A stretch of DNA of 64,000 nt from Pantoea sp. CCBC3-3-1 (GCF_007981265.1 NZ_CP034363.1:2542001-2606000); one strand, 5' to 3'; shown: positions 28,381-38,397, counted from the first letter of the stretch. Notes: generated from the sequence alone by a model not told the origin. Numbers and translations: made by a program.

Positions 28381-29256
28381 TCAAACCTGCGTAATTTCCG
28401 GGAAGCGTAGCCAGACAGCTTCAACGCCACCCGGAAGCCATAATTTTTTTCCCAGCTCAATCCACGGACAGGGCTGATGGAAGTCCGAACCCTGAGACGC
28501 GGCCAGCTGGTAGTCCTGCGCGTATTGCGCCAGCTGCGTTCTTTCATTAGGCGCCTGCTGACACTGTGCGACTTCCATTGCATCGCCCCCGACGTCACTA
28601 AAGTGGGCGATCAGACGCTTCAGCCATTTGGCAGATAGCCCATACCGGCCGGGATGCGCCAGTACGCTACGTCCTCCAGAATGATGAATAGCATCAATGG
28701 CTTGTTTAATTGTACACCACTGTGGCGGTACGTAACCGGTTTTACCGCGCGCGAGATAATTTTTGAAAACCTGCGCCATATTATCGGCTTTCCCCTGCGC
28801 GACCAGGAAACGGGCGAAATGCCCGCGCGTAATAGCCCCACCGTCGGCCAGCGCCAGCGCACCCGCTAACGCGCCGGGGATGTGAGCTTTTTCCAGACGT
28901 TCGGCGATAAGCTGCGCGCGCGCCATTCGCCGGTCGCTTTGTGCCTGCAGGAAAGCCGTCAGGACAGGATGTTGGGGATCCACGCCCAGCCCGACGATAT
29001 GAATTTCGTGGTTTTCCCACAGCGCAGAAACTTCCACTCCGGCAATCAGCCGCAGCGGCAGTTGGTGTTTGGCAATGGCTTCACGGGCAGGCTCGATGCC
29101 ATCGACCGTGTCGTGATCGGTAATGGCCAGCACGCCAACGCGCTGTTCAACGGCCCTCAGCACCAACTCTTCCGGCGTCAATAAGCCGTCGGAAGCTCGG
29201 GTATGGCTGTGTAAATCGTAAATGGGCCAGGGATTAAGCGGGGTTGGGTCAGTCAA
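28381..29256 (-). CDS. rnm: RNase AM, PHP-domain 5'-3' exoribonuclease
   Basis: The 291-residue PHP-family protein (TrpH, YciV, Rnm) has the metal-binding motifs DLHSHTRASDG, ITDHDTVDG, GVEVSALWENHEIHIVGLG, a central HPGRYG and the final GSDFHQP. In E. coli it is a 5'-3' exonuclease that trims the 5' ends of rRNAs and also hydrolyses 3',5'-nucleoside bisphosphate. The gene is divergent from the trp operon, as in other enterobacteria. ATG 29256 is the first in frame and gives the family N-terminus. Confidence 0.93.
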   Translation of the reverse strand: MTDPTPLNPWPIYDLHSHTRASDGLLTPEELVLRAVEQRVGVLAITDHDTVDGIEPAREAIAKHQLPLRLIAGVEVSALWENHEIHIVGLGVDPQHPVLTAFLQAQSDRRMARAQLIAERLEKAHIPGALAGALALADGGAITRGHFARFLVAQGKADNMAQVFKNYLARGKTGYVPPQWCTIKQAIDAIHHSGGRSVLAHPGRYGLSAKWLKRLIAHFSDVGGDAMEVAQCQQAPNERTQLAQYAQDYQLAASQGSDFHQPCPWIELGKKLWLPGGVEAVWLRFPEITQV

Positions 29257-29325
29257 AACGACTCCATAAAGCGCGGAAAATGTCGCAGCATGATAACCAG
29301 AATTTTCGCTAAGGGAAAAAGAGTA

Positions 29326-29361
29326 TTGACTTTTTCCTCATGAACTCGTTAACTAGTACGC
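29326..29361 (+). promoter_or_regulatory. trp promoter and TrpR operator
   Basis: TTGACT (29326-29331) and TTAACT (29349-29354) form a promoter with a 17-base spacer. The operator palindrome GAACTCGTTAACTAGTACG (29342-29360) overlaps the -10 and closely follows the E. coli trp operator CGAACTAGTTAACTAGTACG. Repression by TrpR with tryptophan is inferred from this match. Confidence 0.9.
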
Positions 29362-29388
29362 AAGTTCACACTTATGGGTAGCACGATA

Positions 29389-29439
29389 ATGAAGACGATA
29401 AAGGCAATAATGACTGGTTGGTGGCACACTTCTCCCTGA
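29389..29439 (+). CDS. trpL: trp operon leader peptide
   Basis: The 16-residue leader MKTIKAIMTGWWHTSP has two adjacent tryptophan codons (29419-29424), the sensor of charged tRNA-Trp in attenuation. The ATG at 29389 has GGG ten bases before it as in E. coli; an in-frame ATG lies at 29374. E. coli TrpL has 14 residues with the same WW core. Ribosome stalling on the tandem codons would let the antiterminator form and trpE be transcribed. Confidence 0.95.
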   Translation: MKTIKAIMTGWWHTSP

Positions 29440-29486
29440 ACGGGCGAAGGAGTCTTGCACGCAATCAGTCGTTGCACAGCTACCCA

Positions 29487-29513
29487 GGCCCGCCCGAAGC
29501 GGGCCTTTTTTTT
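29487..29513 (+). terminator. trp attenuator
   Basis: GGCCCGC/GCGGGCC with a five-base loop is followed by eight T, 48 bases after the leader stop. This is the 3:4 terminator of the attenuation system; competing upstream segments lie in the GAAGGAGTCTTGCACGC and CAGCTACCCAGG stretch. Confidence 0.93.
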
Positions 29514-29535
29514 AGCCAAATTCAGAGATGACCTT

Positions 29536-31098
29536 ATGCAATATGCCAAACCTACAGTGAAGTTGATTACCGGCAATGCCCCTTACCGCCAGGATCCTGC
29601 GGCGGTTTTTCATCAGCTGTGTGGTGCTCGTCCCGCCACGCTGCTGCTCGAATCAGCGGACATTGACAGCAAACGCAATCTGAAAAGCCTGCTGATTGTC
29701 GACAGCGCGCTGCGGATCAAAGCGTTGGACAATATGGTGACTGTTCAGGCGCTGTCAGAAAATGGTCGCGCACTGCTGCCTTTGCTCGATGCGGCGCTGC
29801 CTGAAGGCGTCATCAGTACGGTGCGTCCCGATGGACGTGAGCTGCATTTTCCTGCAAACACCGAGATCCAGGACGAGGATTCCCGCCTGAAGGCAACCTC
29901 GGTATTTGATGCGCTGCGACTCATTCCTCATTTGGTCAACAGCCCGCAAGAAGAGCGCGAAGCTGTGCTGCTCGGCGGCCTGTTCGCTTACGATCTGGTT
30001 GCCGGTTTTGAAGATTTACCGGCGCTGGATAACGATCAGCGCTGCCCTGATTACTGTTTCTATCTGGCAGAAACGCTGCTGGTTATTGACCATCAGAGCC
30101 AGACTGCTCGTCTTCAGGCAAGCCTGTTTACCACCACGCCGGGCGAATTTTTACGGCTGCAAAGCCGTATTGAACAGCTGCACGGGCAAATGCTTCAGCC
30201 AGCCCAACCGCTGCCGGTTCAGCACGTAGAAAATATGACGCTGAGCTGTAATCAGAGCGACGAAGAGTATTGCGGCGTGGTACGTAAAATGCAGGAAGCG
30301 ATTCGCATTGGCGAAATTTTCCAGGTGGTGCCATCGCGTCGCTTTTCGCTGCCCTGCCCGTCTCCGCTGGCGGCTTACGACACGCTGAAAAACAGCAACC
30401 CCAGCCCTTACATGTTCTTTATGCAGGACCAGGATTTCAGCCTGTTCGGCGCTTCCCCGGAAAGCTCGCTGAAATATTCAGCGGCCAGCCGTCAGATTGA
30501 AATTTATCCTATTGCCGGTACTCGCCCGCGTGGCCGTCATGCAGATGGCTCTTTAGATCGGGATCTGGACAGTCGTATTGAACTGGAAATGCGTACCGAT
30601 CATAAAGAACTGGCGGAGCACCTGATGCTGGTGGATCTGGCTCGCAACGATTTAGCCCGTATTTGTCAGTCTGGCAGCCGCTACGTCGCCGATCTGACCA
30701 AGGTTGACCGCTACTCTTTTGTTATGCATCTGGTTTCGCGCGTGGTGGGCCGTCTGCGGGATGACCTAGACGTGCTGCATGCCTACAGCGCCTGCATGAA
30801 TATGGGCACCTTAAGCGGCGCACCAAAAGTGCGTGCCATGCAGCTCATTGCCGGAGCCGAAGGCACCAGGCGCGGCAGCTACGGCGGCGCGGTGGGCTAT
30901 TTTACCGCTAGCGGCGATTTGGACACCTGCATCGTGATCCGTTCTGCGTACGTTGAAGACGGTGTCGCCACCGTTCAGGCTGGTGCAGGCGTCGTCCTGG
31001 ACTCTATTCCTCAGGCTGAAGCGGATGAGAGCCGTAACAAAGCACGAGCAGTGCTGCGGGCAATTGCCACCGCTCATCATTGCAAGGAGATTTTCTGA
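29536..31098 (+). CDS. trpE: Anthranilate synthase component I
   Basis: TrpE aminates and aromatises chorismate to anthranilate with ammonia supplied by TrpG. The 520-residue product has the E. coli length. The tryptophan feedback site [10 protein letters not shown] is at about residues 35-44; the chorismate-binding core shows [64 protein letters not shown] and the final [19 protein letters not shown] 29536 gives the family N-terminus ([10 protein letters not shown]). Its stop overlaps the trpG start by one base (TGATG). Confidence 0.98.
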   Translation: MQYAKPTVKLITGNAPYRQDPAAVFHQLCGARPATLLLESADIDSKRNLKSLLIVDSALRIKALDNMVTVQALSENGRALLPLLDAALPEGVISTVRPDGRELHFPANTEIQDEDSRLKATSVFDALRLIPHLVNSPQEEREAVLLGGLFAYDLVAGFEDLPALDNDQRCPDYCFYLAETLLVIDHQSQTARLQASLFTTTPGEFLRLQSRIEQLHGQMLQPAQPLPVQHVENMTLSCNQSDEEYCGVVRKMQEAIRIGEIFQVVPSRRFSLPCPSPLAAYDTLKNSNPSPYMFFMQDQDFSLFGASPESSLKYSAASRQIEIYPIAGTRPRGRHADGSLDRDLDSRIELEMRTDHKELAEHLMLVDLARNDLARICQSGSRYVADLTKVDRYSFVMHLVSRVVGRLRDDLDVLHAYSACMNMGTLSGAPKVRAMQLIAGAEGTRRGSYGGAVGYFTASGDLDTCIVIRSAYVEDGVATVQAGAGVVLDSIPQAEADESRNKARAVLRAIATAHHCKEIF

Positions 31099-31679
31099 TG
31101 GCTGATATTCTGCTGCTCGATAATATCGATTCATTCACTTACAACCTCGTCGATCAGTTACGTGCTTTCGGCCACAACGTGGTGATTTACCGTAACAGCG
31201 TACCGACCGAAACCCTGCTTGAACGGCTACAGGATATGGTCAATCCGGTGCTAATGCTGTCGCCAGGGCCGGGCGCACCTTCTGAAGCGGGCTGTATGCC
31301 CGAGCTGCTTACGCTGCTGCGTGGCCGCCTGCCGATTATCGGTATTTGCCTTGGGCATCAGGCTATCGTTGAAGCCTATGGTGGCCACGTGGGTCAGGCG
31401 GGCGAAATCCTGCACGGTAAAGCTTCTGCTATTGAGCATGATAACCAGGGCATGTTTGCCGGGCTGAGTAACCCGCTCCCTGTGGCCCGTTATCACTCGC
31501 TGGTGGGGAGTAACGTTCCGGATGCGTTAACCGTCAACGCGACTTTCAATGGAATGGTAATGGCGGTTCGTCATGATGGCGATCGCGTCTGCGGATTCCA
31601 GTTCCATCCGGAATCGATTTTGACGACACAGGGCGCACGCCTGCTGGAACAAACGCTTGCCTGGGCGCTGGCGGAATAA
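31098..31679 (+). CDS. trpG: Anthranilate synthase component II (glutamine amidotransferase)
   Basis: TrpG hydrolyses glutamine and channels ammonia to TrpE. The 193-residue class-I amidotransferase has the oxyanion strand [12 protein letters not shown], the nucleophile cysteine in GICLGHQ, and the His-Glu pair in FQFHPESI. In E. coli, Salmonella and Klebsiella this domain is fused to TrpD; here it ends with its own stop (31677-31679) and trpD starts 14 bases later. Separate genes are known in Serratia, Yersinia and Erwinia-type bacteria. It is translationally coupled to trpE. Confidence 0.97.
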   Translation: MADILLLDNIDSFTYNLVDQLRAFGHNVVIYRNSVPTETLLERLQDMVNPVLMLSPGPGAPSEAGCMPELLTLLRGRLPIIGICLGHQAIVEAYGGHVGQAGEILHGKASAIEHDNQGMFAGLSNPLPVARYHSLVGSNVPDALTVNATFNGMVMAVRHDGDRVCGFQFHPESILTTQGARLLEQTLAWALAE

Positions 31680-31692
31680 TAAGGAGAGACTG

Positions 31693-32691
31693 ATGAATGC
31701 TATTTTGGAAAAACTTTACCAGGCGCAAGTTCTGACGCAGGCCGAAAGCCACCAGCTGTTTTCAGCGATTATTACCGGTCAGTTGGAATCTACTCAGCTG
31801 GCGGCAGCGCTGATTGCAATGAAAGTTCGTGGTGAACGCCCTGAAGAGATCGCGGGGGCTGCTACCGCACTGCTGGAAGATGCGCGACCTTTTCCGCGCC
31901 CCGATTACGCTTTTGCCGATATTGTCGGCACCGGCGGCGATGGCAGCAACAGCATCAATATCTCTACGGCCAGCGCCTTTGTTGCGGCAACCTGTGGGCT
32001 GAAAGTCGCCAAGCACGGCAACCGCAGCGTTTCGAGCAAGTCGGGTTCGTCGGATCTGCTGGCCGCCTTCGGCATCAGCCTGGATCTGCCCGCGGAGAAA
32101 GCGCGTCAGGCGCTGGACGATCTCAATGTTTGCTTCCTGTTTGCGCCGCAATACCACACGGGATTTCGCCACGCGATGCCCGTCCGGCAACAGCTGAAAA
32201 CCCGCACCCTGTTTAACGTGCTGGGGCCGCTGATCAACCCGGCGCGTCCGCCGCTGGCGGTTATCGGTGTTTACAGCCCGGAGCTGGTGCTGCCTGTCGC
32301 TCAGGTGCTTAAAATGCTGGGCTATCAGCGCGCTGCGGTAGTGCACGGTGGCGGCATGGATGAAGTGGCGCTGCACAGCGCAACACACGTGGCGGAATTA
32401 CGTGAGGGGGAAATCACCCGCTATCAGCTGACGCCGGAAGACTTTGGCCTGAGCTATCACCCTCAGGAAGCGCTGGCGGGCGGCACGCCGGAAGAAAATC
32501 GTGACATTCTGACGCGATTGCTCCAGGGTAAGGGCGAGCAGGCGCACGAAGAAGCCGTTGCGGCTAACGTGGCGCTACTGCTGAAAATTTTTGGTCAGGA
32601 AGATCTACGGGAAAATGCCCAACAGGCGCTGAATGCCATCCGTAGTGGTCAGGCTTACGAGCGCGTTGTCGCACTGGCAGCAAGAGGATAA
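31693..32691 (+). CDS. trpD: Anthranilate phosphoribosyltransferase
   Basis: TrpD attaches phosphoribose from PRPP to anthranilate. The 332-residue protein has the PRPP site [34 protein letters not shown], the anthranilate-site [12 protein letters not shown] and [10 protein letters not shown]. It is free-standing, not fused to TrpG. AAGGAGAG precedes the ATG at 31693. Two bases separate it from trpC. Confidence 0.98.
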   Translation: MNAILEKLYQAQVLTQAESHQLFSAIITGQLESTQLAAALIAMKVRGERPEEIAGAATALLEDARPFPRPDYAFADIVGTGGDGSNSINISTASAFVAATCGLKVAKHGNRSVSSKSGSSDLLAAFGISLDLPAEKARQALDDLNVCFLFAPQYHTGFRHAMPVRQQLKTRTLFNVLGPLINPARPPLAVIGVYSPELVLPVAQVLKMLGYQRAAVVHGGGMDEVALHSATHVAELREGEITRYQLTPEDFGLSYHPQEALAGGTPEENRDILTRLLQGKGEQAHEEAVAANVALLLKIFGQEDLRENAQQALNAIRSGQAYERVVALAARG

Positions 32692-32693
32692 TC

Positions 32694-34052
32694 ATGCAGG
32701 AAACCGTACTTAACAAAATTGTGCAGGATAAAGCGGTATGGCTGGCCGAACGCCAGCAGCAACAGCCGCTGTCCGCCTTTCAGAGTGAGATTAAACCGTC
32801 CACCCGCAGCTTTTATCACGCGCTTCAGGGCGCCCGGACCGTTTTTATTCTGGAATGTAAAAAAGCCTCTCCTTCGAAGGGGCTGATTCGCGAAGATTTC
32901 GATCCGGCAACGATTGCAGGCGTTTATAAACATTACGCCTCTGCCGTTTCGGTACTGACCGACGAAAAATATTTTCAGGGAAGCTTTGATTTCCTTCCTG
33001 TCGTCAGCGCCGCGATTACGCAGCCCGTGCTGTGCAAAGACTTTATTATCGATCCTTACCAAATTTATCTGGCGCGTCACTACCAGGCCGATGCGATTTT
33101 GCTGATGCTTTCAGTACTGAACGATGAACAATATCGGCAGCTCGCCGCCGTTGCGCACAGTCTGAATATGGGCGTGCTGACTGAAGTGATCAGCGACGAA
33201 GAGCTGGAACGTGCGACTCAGCTGGGCGCAAAGGTCGTCGGCATTAATAACCGTGATTTGCGCGATCTTTCCATCGATCTGGATCGTACCCGCCGTCTGG
33301 CCCCGAAAGTGGCCCATGGCGTGACGGTGATCAGCGAATCCGGGATTAACAGCTATGCGCAGGTGCGCGAGCTGAGCCATTTTGCCAACGGTTTTCTGAT
33401 TGGCTCAGCGCTGATGTCCGAAGATGACCTGGCGGCAGCAGTGCGTCGCGTCACCCTGGGTGATAATAAAATTTGCGGCCTGACCCGACCTCAGGATGCG
33501 CGCTGTGCGCTGGAAGCGGGTGCTATCTATGGCGGATTAATCTTCGCCGCAGGCTCGCCACGTCAAATCGATGCTGAACAAGCTAAAACGGTAATCGCAG
33601 CGGCTGCGTTAAAATACGTGGGCGTGTTTCGTAACAGCAGCATAAGTGACGTTGTCACTATAGCCCGGGAACTCCAGCTCGCTGCCGTTCAGCTACACGG
33701 TGACGAAGATCGGGCCTTTGTTGCTGAATTGCGCAGCCAGCTGCCGGCAGAGGTGAAAATTTGGAAAGCTTTCAGCATTAAAGAAGCGCTGCCGGCCCGC
33801 GACTGGCCGCATGTCGATCGTTATGTTTTTGATAGCGGCACCGGCGGCAGCGGCAAGCAGTTTGACTGGAGCCTGCTGACCGGACCGCTGGATAATGTGT
33901 TGCTGGCTGGCGGACTGGGCGCGGACAACTGCGTATCGGCTGCCCAGCTTGGCTGCGCCGGCCTGGATTTTAATTCCGGCGTGGAAAGTGAGCCCGGCGT
34001 AAAAGATGCCTCTAAAATTGCCTCAGTTTTTCAGACGCTGAGAGCCTACTGA
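32694..34052 (+). CDS. trpCF: Bifunctional indole-3-glycerol-phosphate synthase / phosphoribosylanthranilate isomerase
   Basis: One 452-residue chain carries two TIM barrels. The N-terminal synthase (TrpC, about 1-255) has ILECKKASPSKGLIREDFDP, VLCKDFIIDPYQIYLAR, GINNRDLRDLSIDL and ISESGIN. The C-terminal isomerase (TrpF, about 256-452) has KICGLTRPQDA with the catalytic cysteine, AAVQLHGDED, and VFDSGTGGSGKQFDW with the catalytic aspartate. This fusion is standard in enterobacteria. Order of reactions is reversed: TrpF first, TrpC second. Confidence 0.98.
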   Translation: MQETVLNKIVQDKAVWLAERQQQQPLSAFQSEIKPSTRSFYHALQGARTVFILECKKASPSKGLIREDFDPATIAGVYKHYASAVSVLTDEKYFQGSFDFLPVVSAAITQPVLCKDFIIDPYQIYLARHYQADAILLMLSVLNDEQYRQLAAVAHSLNMGVLTEVISDEELERATQLGAKVVGINNRDLRDLSIDLDRTRRLAPKVAHGVTVISESGINSYAQVRELSHFANGFLIGSALMSEDDLAAAVRRVTLGDNKICGLTRPQDARCALEAGAIYGGLIFAAGSPRQIDAEQAKTVIAAAALKYVGVFRNSSISDVVTIARELQLAAVQLHGDEDRAFVAELRSQLPAEVKIWKAFSIKEALPARDWPHVDRYVFDSGTGGSGKQFDWSLLTGPLDNVLLAGGLGADNCVSAAQLGCAGLDFNSGVESEPGVKDASKIASVFQTLRAY

Positions 34053-34097
34053 CCGTTGGGGCCTGAAAATGGCGCCATAAGCGAAAAGAGAAGCGAT

Positions 34098-35288
34098 ATG
34101 ACTTTATTAAATCCCTACTTCGGCGAATTTGGCGGTATGTACGTACCGCAGATTCTGATGCCTGCGCTCAATCAGCTGGAAGAAGCTTTCGTCAGCGCCC
34201 AGCGCGATCCGGAATTTCAGGCTGAATTTATCGACCTGCTGAAAAACTACGCGGGTCGTCCGACCGCATTAACGCTGTGTAAGAATTTGACTGAAGGCAC
34301 TAAAACGCGTCTTTACCTCAAACGAGAAGATTTGCTGCACGGCGGTGCGCACAAGACCAACCAGGTGTTGGGCCAGGCTTTACTGGCAAAACGCATGGGT
34401 AAAAAAGAGATTATTGCGGAAACCGGTGCCGGGCAACACGGCGTGGCTTCCGCCCTCGCCAGCGCCCTGCTGGGCCTGAAATGCCGTATTTATATGGGCG
34501 CGAAAGATATTGAACGCCAGTCGCCAAACGTCTTCCGCATGAAGCTGATGGGCGCTGAGGTTATCCCTGTGCACAGCGGTTCTGCCACGCTTAAAGATGC
34601 CTGTAATGAAGCGCTGCGTGACTGGTCCGGCAGCTATGAGACCGCTCATTATATGTTGGGCACGGCGGCGGGCCCGCACCCTTTCCCCACTATCGTGCGC
34701 GAGTTCCAGCGAATGATCGGTGAAGAAACTAAGGTACAAATTCAGGAAAAAGAAGGCCGCCTGCCGGATGCGGTAATCGCCTGCGTGGGCGGCGGCTCTA
34801 ACGCCATCGGTATGTTTGCTGATTTTATTGACGATGCTTCTGTTGGGCTGATTGGCGTAGAGCCCGCCGGTCACGGCATTGAAACCGGCGAGCACGGCGC
34901 GCCGCTGAAACACGGTCGCGTAGGTATCTACTTCGGTATGAAAGCGCCAATGATGCAAACGGAAGAGGGACAGATCGAAGAGTCTTACTCTATCTCTGCT
35001 GGCCTGGACTTCCCTTCCGTTGGACCTCAGCACGCGTATCTGAACAGCATTGGCCGGGCGGAATACGTTTCCATTACTGACGACGAAGCCATGGATGCCT
35101 TTAAGCTGCTGGCGCGGCGTGAAGGGATTATCCCGGCGCTGGAATCGTCTCATGCCCTCGCCCACGCGTTGAAAATGATCCACGCCAACCCCGAGAAAGA
35201 GCAGCTGCTGGTGGTTAACCTTTCCGGCCGTGGCGATAAAGACATTTTCACCGTTCACGATATTCTGACAGCTAAGGGAGAAATCTGA
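34098..35288 (+). CDS. trpB: Tryptophan synthase beta chain
   Basis: TrpB condenses indole with L-serine on pyridoxal phosphate. The 396-residue protein has the PLP lysine in [32 protein letters not shown], and the phosphate-binding VGGGSNAIG loop. ATG 34098 follows AGAAGCG and gives [13 protein letters not shown] as in E. coli; the frame runs open from 34056 without homology. It overlaps trpA by one base (TGATG). With TrpA it forms the alpha2-beta2 complex with an indole tunnel. Confidence 0.98.
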   Translation: MTLLNPYFGEFGGMYVPQILMPALNQLEEAFVSAQRDPEFQAEFIDLLKNYAGRPTALTLCKNLTEGTKTRLYLKREDLLHGGAHKTNQVLGQALLAKRMGKKEIIAETGAGQHGVASALASALLGLKCRIYMGAKDIERQSPNVFRMKLMGAEVIPVHSGSATLKDACNEALRDWSGSYETAHYMLGTAAGPHPFPTIVREFQRMIGEETKVQIQEKEGRLPDAVIACVGGGSNAIGMFADFIDDASVGLIGVEPAGHGIETGEHGAPLKHGRVGIYFGMKAPMMQTEEGQIEESYSISAGLDFPSVGPQHAYLNSIGRAEYVSITDDEAMDAFKLLARREGIIPALESSHALAHALKMIHANPEKEQLLVVNLSGRGDKDIFTVHDILTAKGEI

Positions 35289-36094
35289 TGGAGCGTTACG
35301 ATAACCTGTTTAAACGCCTGGCTGAACGCAAAGAAGGCGCGTTTGTTCCTTTCGTGACGCTTGGCGATCCGACGCCGGAGCTTTCTCTGCAAATTATTGA
35401 TGCGCTGATTGCTGGCGGTGCCGATGCGCTGGAGCTGGGCATTCCCTTCTCCGATCCGCTGGCAGATGGTCCAACGATTCAGAACGCTACGCTACGCGCT
35501 TTTGCCGCAGGCGTAACGCCAGCGCAGTGCTTTGAATTACTGGCTGCGGTTCGCCAGAAATATCCGGATATGCCGATCGGCCTGCTGATGTACGCCAACC
35601 TGGTCTTTTCAGGCGGCATTGACAACTTTTATGCCCGTTGCCAGGAAGTTGGCGTGGATTCCGTGCTGGTCGCCGATGTGCCGGTGGAAGAGTCTGCCCC
35701 TTTCCGCCAGGCGGCGCTGAGGCATAATGTCGCGCCAATCTTTATTTGTCCGCCGAACGCCAGCGACGATTTGCTGAGAGAGATCGCCTCTCATGGCCGT
35801 GGCTATACTTACCTGCTGTCCCGGGCTGGCGTTACCGGTACAGAAAGCCGTGGCGTCAGCCAGTCTCTCCAGCATCTGGTAACAAAACTGACTGAATATC
35901 ATGCAGCCCCTCCTTTGCAGGGCTTTGGCATTTCCGAACCTTCCCAGGTCAAAGAGGCGCTGACGGCCGGCGCGGCGGGGGCAATCTCAGGTTCTGCTAT
36001 CGTCAAAATCATCGAACAGCATCATGCCAACCCTCCGGTGATGCTGGCCGAGCTGGAGGCGTTTGTCAGCCGCCTGAAAGCCGCCACCCGCTAG
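35288..36094 (+). CDS. trpA: Tryptophan synthase alpha chain
   Basis: TrpA cleaves indole-3-glycerol phosphate to indole and glyceraldehyde-3-phosphate. The 268-residue barrel has the catalytic glutamate in [17 protein letters not shown], the catalytic aspartate in [11 protein letters not shown], and the phosphate-site strings SRAGVTGTE and [19 protein letters not shown]. It is the last gene of the operon; a terminator follows. Confidence 0.98.
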   Translation: MERYDNLFKRLAERKEGAFVPFVTLGDPTPELSLQIIDALIAGGADALELGIPFSDPLADGPTIQNATLRAFAAGVTPAQCFELLAAVRQKYPDMPIGLLMYANLVFSGGIDNFYARCQEVGVDSVLVADVPVEESAPFRQAALRHNVAPIFICPPNASDDLLREIASHGRGYTYLLSRAGVTGTESRGVSQSLQHLVTKLTEYHAAPPLQGFGISEPSQVKEALTAGAAGAISGSAIVKIIEQHHANPPVMLAELEAFVSRLKAATR

Positions 36095-36102
36095 CTGCCC
36101 AC

Positions 36103-36133
36103 TGCCTTATCCGCCCGGATAAGGCAATATTTT
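36103..36133 (+). terminator. Terminator of the trp operon
   Basis: A ten-base stem TGCCTTATCC/GGATAAGGCA with a four-base loop is followed by ATATTTT, nine bases after the trpA stop. Confidence 0.85.
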
Positions 36134-36244
36134 CATCTGCCTGCTTTCTTTCATGGCAAATTTATCAACCGCAACTAAGCTTCCCTGTACAGAGTCGTAT
36201 CGTAATCACTGCTCTGGCTAATTCCACATAACAGGGAGAAAACA

Positions 36245-36559
36245 ATGAAGTTATTCAACGTTGTGACGAGTATGGCTATTGCGGCAGTCGTGGCGCTTTC
36301 CGTTAGCGCCTGTGCGCCAACAGCAAAAAAAGAAGGTACCGGCGGCTATCTGGACGACACGGTCATTACCACGAAAGTGAAAACTGAGCTGCTGAAAGAT
36401 GACTCGCTGAAATCGACTGAGATTAACGTAGAAACCTTTAAGGGACGCGTTCAGCTCAGCGGCTTCGTGACGTCTCCACAGATGGCTAACCATGCCGTTC
36501 AGGTGACACGTAGCGTGAAAGGCGTGAAGTCAGTTGCGAATAATATGCAGATTAAATAA
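36245..36559 (+). CDS. BON-domain lipoprotein
   Basis: The 104-residue protein starts with a lipoprotein signal ending VSAC (lipidated cysteine about residue 23) and carries one BON domain: DDTVITTKVKTELLKDDSLK, INVETFKGRVQLSGFVTSP, and VKGVKSVANNMQIK. BON proteins bind phospholipids or stabilise the envelope; related E. coli proteins are OsmY and DolP, which are larger with two BON domains. GGGAG precedes the ATG. It is monocistronic between trpA and ompW; E. coli lacks this gene here. Exact role unknown. Confidence 0.85.
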   Translation: MKLFNVVTSMAIAAVVALSVSACAPTAKKEGTGGYLDDTVITTKVKTELLKDDSLKSTEINVETFKGRVQLSGFVTSPQMANHAVQVTRSVKGVKSVANNMQIK

Positions 36560-36573
36560 TTTTTATTCATGAC

Positions 36574-36600
36574 AAAAGGCGCAGATTTTGCGCCTTTTTT
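36574..36600. terminator. Bidirectional terminator between the BON lipoprotein gene and ompW
   Basis: AAAAGGCGCA/TGCGCCTTTT with a five-base loop, T-run on the plus side and matching A-run on the other, lies between convergent stops. Confidence 0.9.
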
Positions 36601-36615
36601 GTATCTGTCGGGTGC

Positions 36616-37248
36616 TCAGAAGCGGTAGCCTGCCCCAAGGAAGAAAGCGAACGGATTGATGTGCGTATCAATGCTCTGACGCTGATCGCCGGCGTTGAAA
36701 CGCACCTTGGTATTGATATCCATGTACCATACGGAGGCGTTCAGCATCCAGTCCGGCGTAAGCTGGTAATCTAAACCAACCTGACCCGCAATCCCCCAGG
36801 AATTCTTCACGCTGAGGTTGCTCAGGCCCGCATCGCGTCCGGTCTGATTAAAATCACTGTCATAAAACATGGTGTAGTTAACGCCGATGGCCGCATAAGG
36901 CTGCCATTTACTGGTATTGCCCATAAAGTACCATTGTGCCATCAGCGTCGGCGGAAGCTGATGTACGGTCGCCAGCGTGCCGGTAGAAGCCAGACCAACT
37001 TTATGACGGAAAGGCGTCGCACCCAGTAACTCAACACCAATATTATCGGTCGCCATATAGGTGAACGTCAGGCCTAACTGCGTGTTGTTGCTGACGTCAA
37101 ACTCTCCCAGACCCAGGACATTATCCGATCCCCCCGTTGGACGAACGGTAACAGCGCCCGCGCGCATAAAGAAATCGCCTGCCTGATGAGCAGAGACGAC
37201 CGCAGGTAATAATGCTGTTACTGCCAGAGCCAACACGTTAAGTTTCAT
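36616..37248 (-). CDS. ompW: Outer membrane protein OmpW
   Basis: OmpW is an eight-stranded outer-membrane beta barrel with a narrow hydrophobic channel; it takes up small hydrophobic molecules and is a colicin S4 receptor in E. coli. The 210-residue precursor has a signal peptide ending VVSA-HQ, then GDFFMRAGAVTVRP, QLGLTFTYMATDNIGVELLG, the PPTLMAQWYF loop region, YAAIGVNYTMF and a C-terminal aromatic GAGYRF, the Bam recognition end. ATG 37248 has AAGGAG six bases upstream. A perfect FNR site lies 127 bases upstream, so anaerobic control is likely. Confidence 0.95.
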   Translation of the reverse strand: MKLNVLALAVTALLPAVVSAHQAGDFFMRAGAVTVRPTGGSDNVLGLGEFDVSNNTQLGLTFTYMATDNIGVELLGATPFRHKVGLASTGTLATVHQLPPTLMAQWYFMGNTSKWQPYAAIGVNYTMFYDSDFNQTGRDAGLSNLSVKNSWGIAGQVGLDYQLTPDWMLNASVWYMDINTKVRFNAGDQRQSIDTHINPFAFFLGAGYRF

Positions 37249-37599
37249 AACCACTCCTTTGCGAGGTGAATAAGCGCATCTGCGCGTTTGTCATTTTTTT
37301 CTGCGCAGACTTTACCTTTATTTTCATAAAGATCACCTCATTCGTACCCTCCACAATGGCTAAAAGACAAAACATTGATTTGGATCAAAAATTCACTTAT
37401 TTCATTAATAAAAATAATAGGATATTTTGCGCTATGTTCTCTTTTCGATTCTGGTCATAGTATTTCCTGAATACGAGAAATGATGCAGTCACATTTTGAG
37501 GCTTTGCTTTAAGGAAAGTTGTGTAAGTCAGGGTGCCAGGTTGCCTTCAGACCATGTACAATCGCCGGATCGCTAAATTCGGCTTTTCAAGGAGTGTAC
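37249..37599. other. Divergent regulatory region between ompW and yciC
   Basis: The 351 bases separate divergent genes. They contain the FNR site (37375-37388) and, near 37585, the yciC ribosome site. No coding frame is supported. Confidence 0.6.
37375..37388 (-). promoter_or_regulatory. Perfect FNR-binding site upstream of ompW
   Basis: TTGATTTGGATCAA matches the FNR consensus TTGAT-N4-ATCAA at all ten defined positions. E. coli ompW is regulated by FNR, so this site probably controls ompW, though yciC is also within reach. Confidence 0.8.
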
Positions 37600-38337
37600 A
37601 TGTCATTCACGGCGGCTTCGTTATACCGTGACACGGGGAATTTTTTTCGTCATCAGCTCATTACTATTGTCCTGATTTCACTGCTGACTTCATTTATTAC
37701 CGTTCTGATTGGCCACGCGCTGACGCCAGGTGCCGATCAGCTGTCAATACTGACCGATGGCGATAGCGGCGCGGGCATGAGCCTGCTGGAAATGGTGCAA
37801 AATATGTCGCCGGATCAGCAGCGTATTCTGCTACGCGCCTCCGCTGCCGGAACATTTGCTTCGCTGGTGGGTAATACGCTGCTGCTTGGCGCGATGTTAA
37901 GCCTGATCCCGATGGTTTCGGCGGGAGAACGCGTTAGCGCGCTGCGGGCCATTGGTGCTTCTGCCCCCACTCTGCCTCGCCTGCTGCTGTTGGTCTTTGT
38001 TATGACGCTGGTTGTCCAGCTTGGCTTTATGGTGCTGGTGGTGCCGGGCATTTTCTTTGCCATTATGCTGGCGCTGGCACCGGTTATCCAAAGTACGGAA
38101 AAAAAAGGCATTTTTGCCGCCATGCGCGCCAGTATGCGCCTGGTCTGGCCTCAGCTTAAAGTGGTGGCACCTGCCGTTGCCGTCTGGCTGCTGGCGAAAA
38201 TTGCGGTACTGCTGCTGGCCTCCTCCCTGACGGTTCTCCCTGCAAACGTCGCTTCAGTGGTGCTAAATGCCCTGAGTAACCTGGTTTCGGCCATACTGAT
38301 TATTTATCTGTATCGCCTGTATATGCTGTTACGTTAA
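37600..38337 (+). CDS. yciC: YciC, UPF0259 inner-membrane protein
   Basis: The 245-residue protein has about six hydrophobic helices (for example [20 protein letters not shown] and [20 protein letters not shown]) and the family string [15 protein letters not shown]. It matches E. coli YciC (247 residues), whose function is unknown. ATG 37600 follows AAGGAG at seven bases. It is the first of yciC-yciB-yciA. Confidence 0.92.
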   Translation: MSFTAASLYRDTGNFFRHQLITIVLISLLTSFITVLIGHALTPGADQLSILTDGDSGAGMSLLEMVQNMSPDQQRILLRASAAGTFASLVGNTLLLGAMLSLIPMVSAGERVSALRAIGASAPTLPRLLLLVFVMTLVVQLGFMVLVVPGIFFAIMLALAPVIQSTEKKGIFAAMRASMRLVWPQLKVVAPAVAVWLLAKIAVLLLASSLTVLPANVASVVLNALSNLVSAILIIYLYRLYMLLR

Positions 38338-38342
38338 TCAGC

Positions 38343-38370
38343 CGCCGTGCGCCTTTGCGCGCACGGCGTT
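38343..38370 (+). terminator. Hairpin between yciC and yciB
   Basis: CGCCGTGCGC/GCGCACGGCG with a six-base loop is followed by TTTCG, six bases after the yciC stop. The short T-run suggests partial termination, with yciB read through. Confidence 0.5.
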
Positions 38371-38397
38371 TCGTTTGGTTTGATATCTGGAACCCTT

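Noticed and set aside
29455..29535. Upstream extension of trpE
   Set aside because: The extension would run through the attenuator terminator; the ATG at 29536 gives the family N-terminus and length.
34380..35258. 292-codon frame antisense to trpB
   Set aside because: trpB is fully conserved, and the antisense protein has no recognisable feature.
37266..37460. 64-codon frame between ompW and yciC
   Set aside because: It overlaps the FNR site and the ompW promoter and has no ribosome site.
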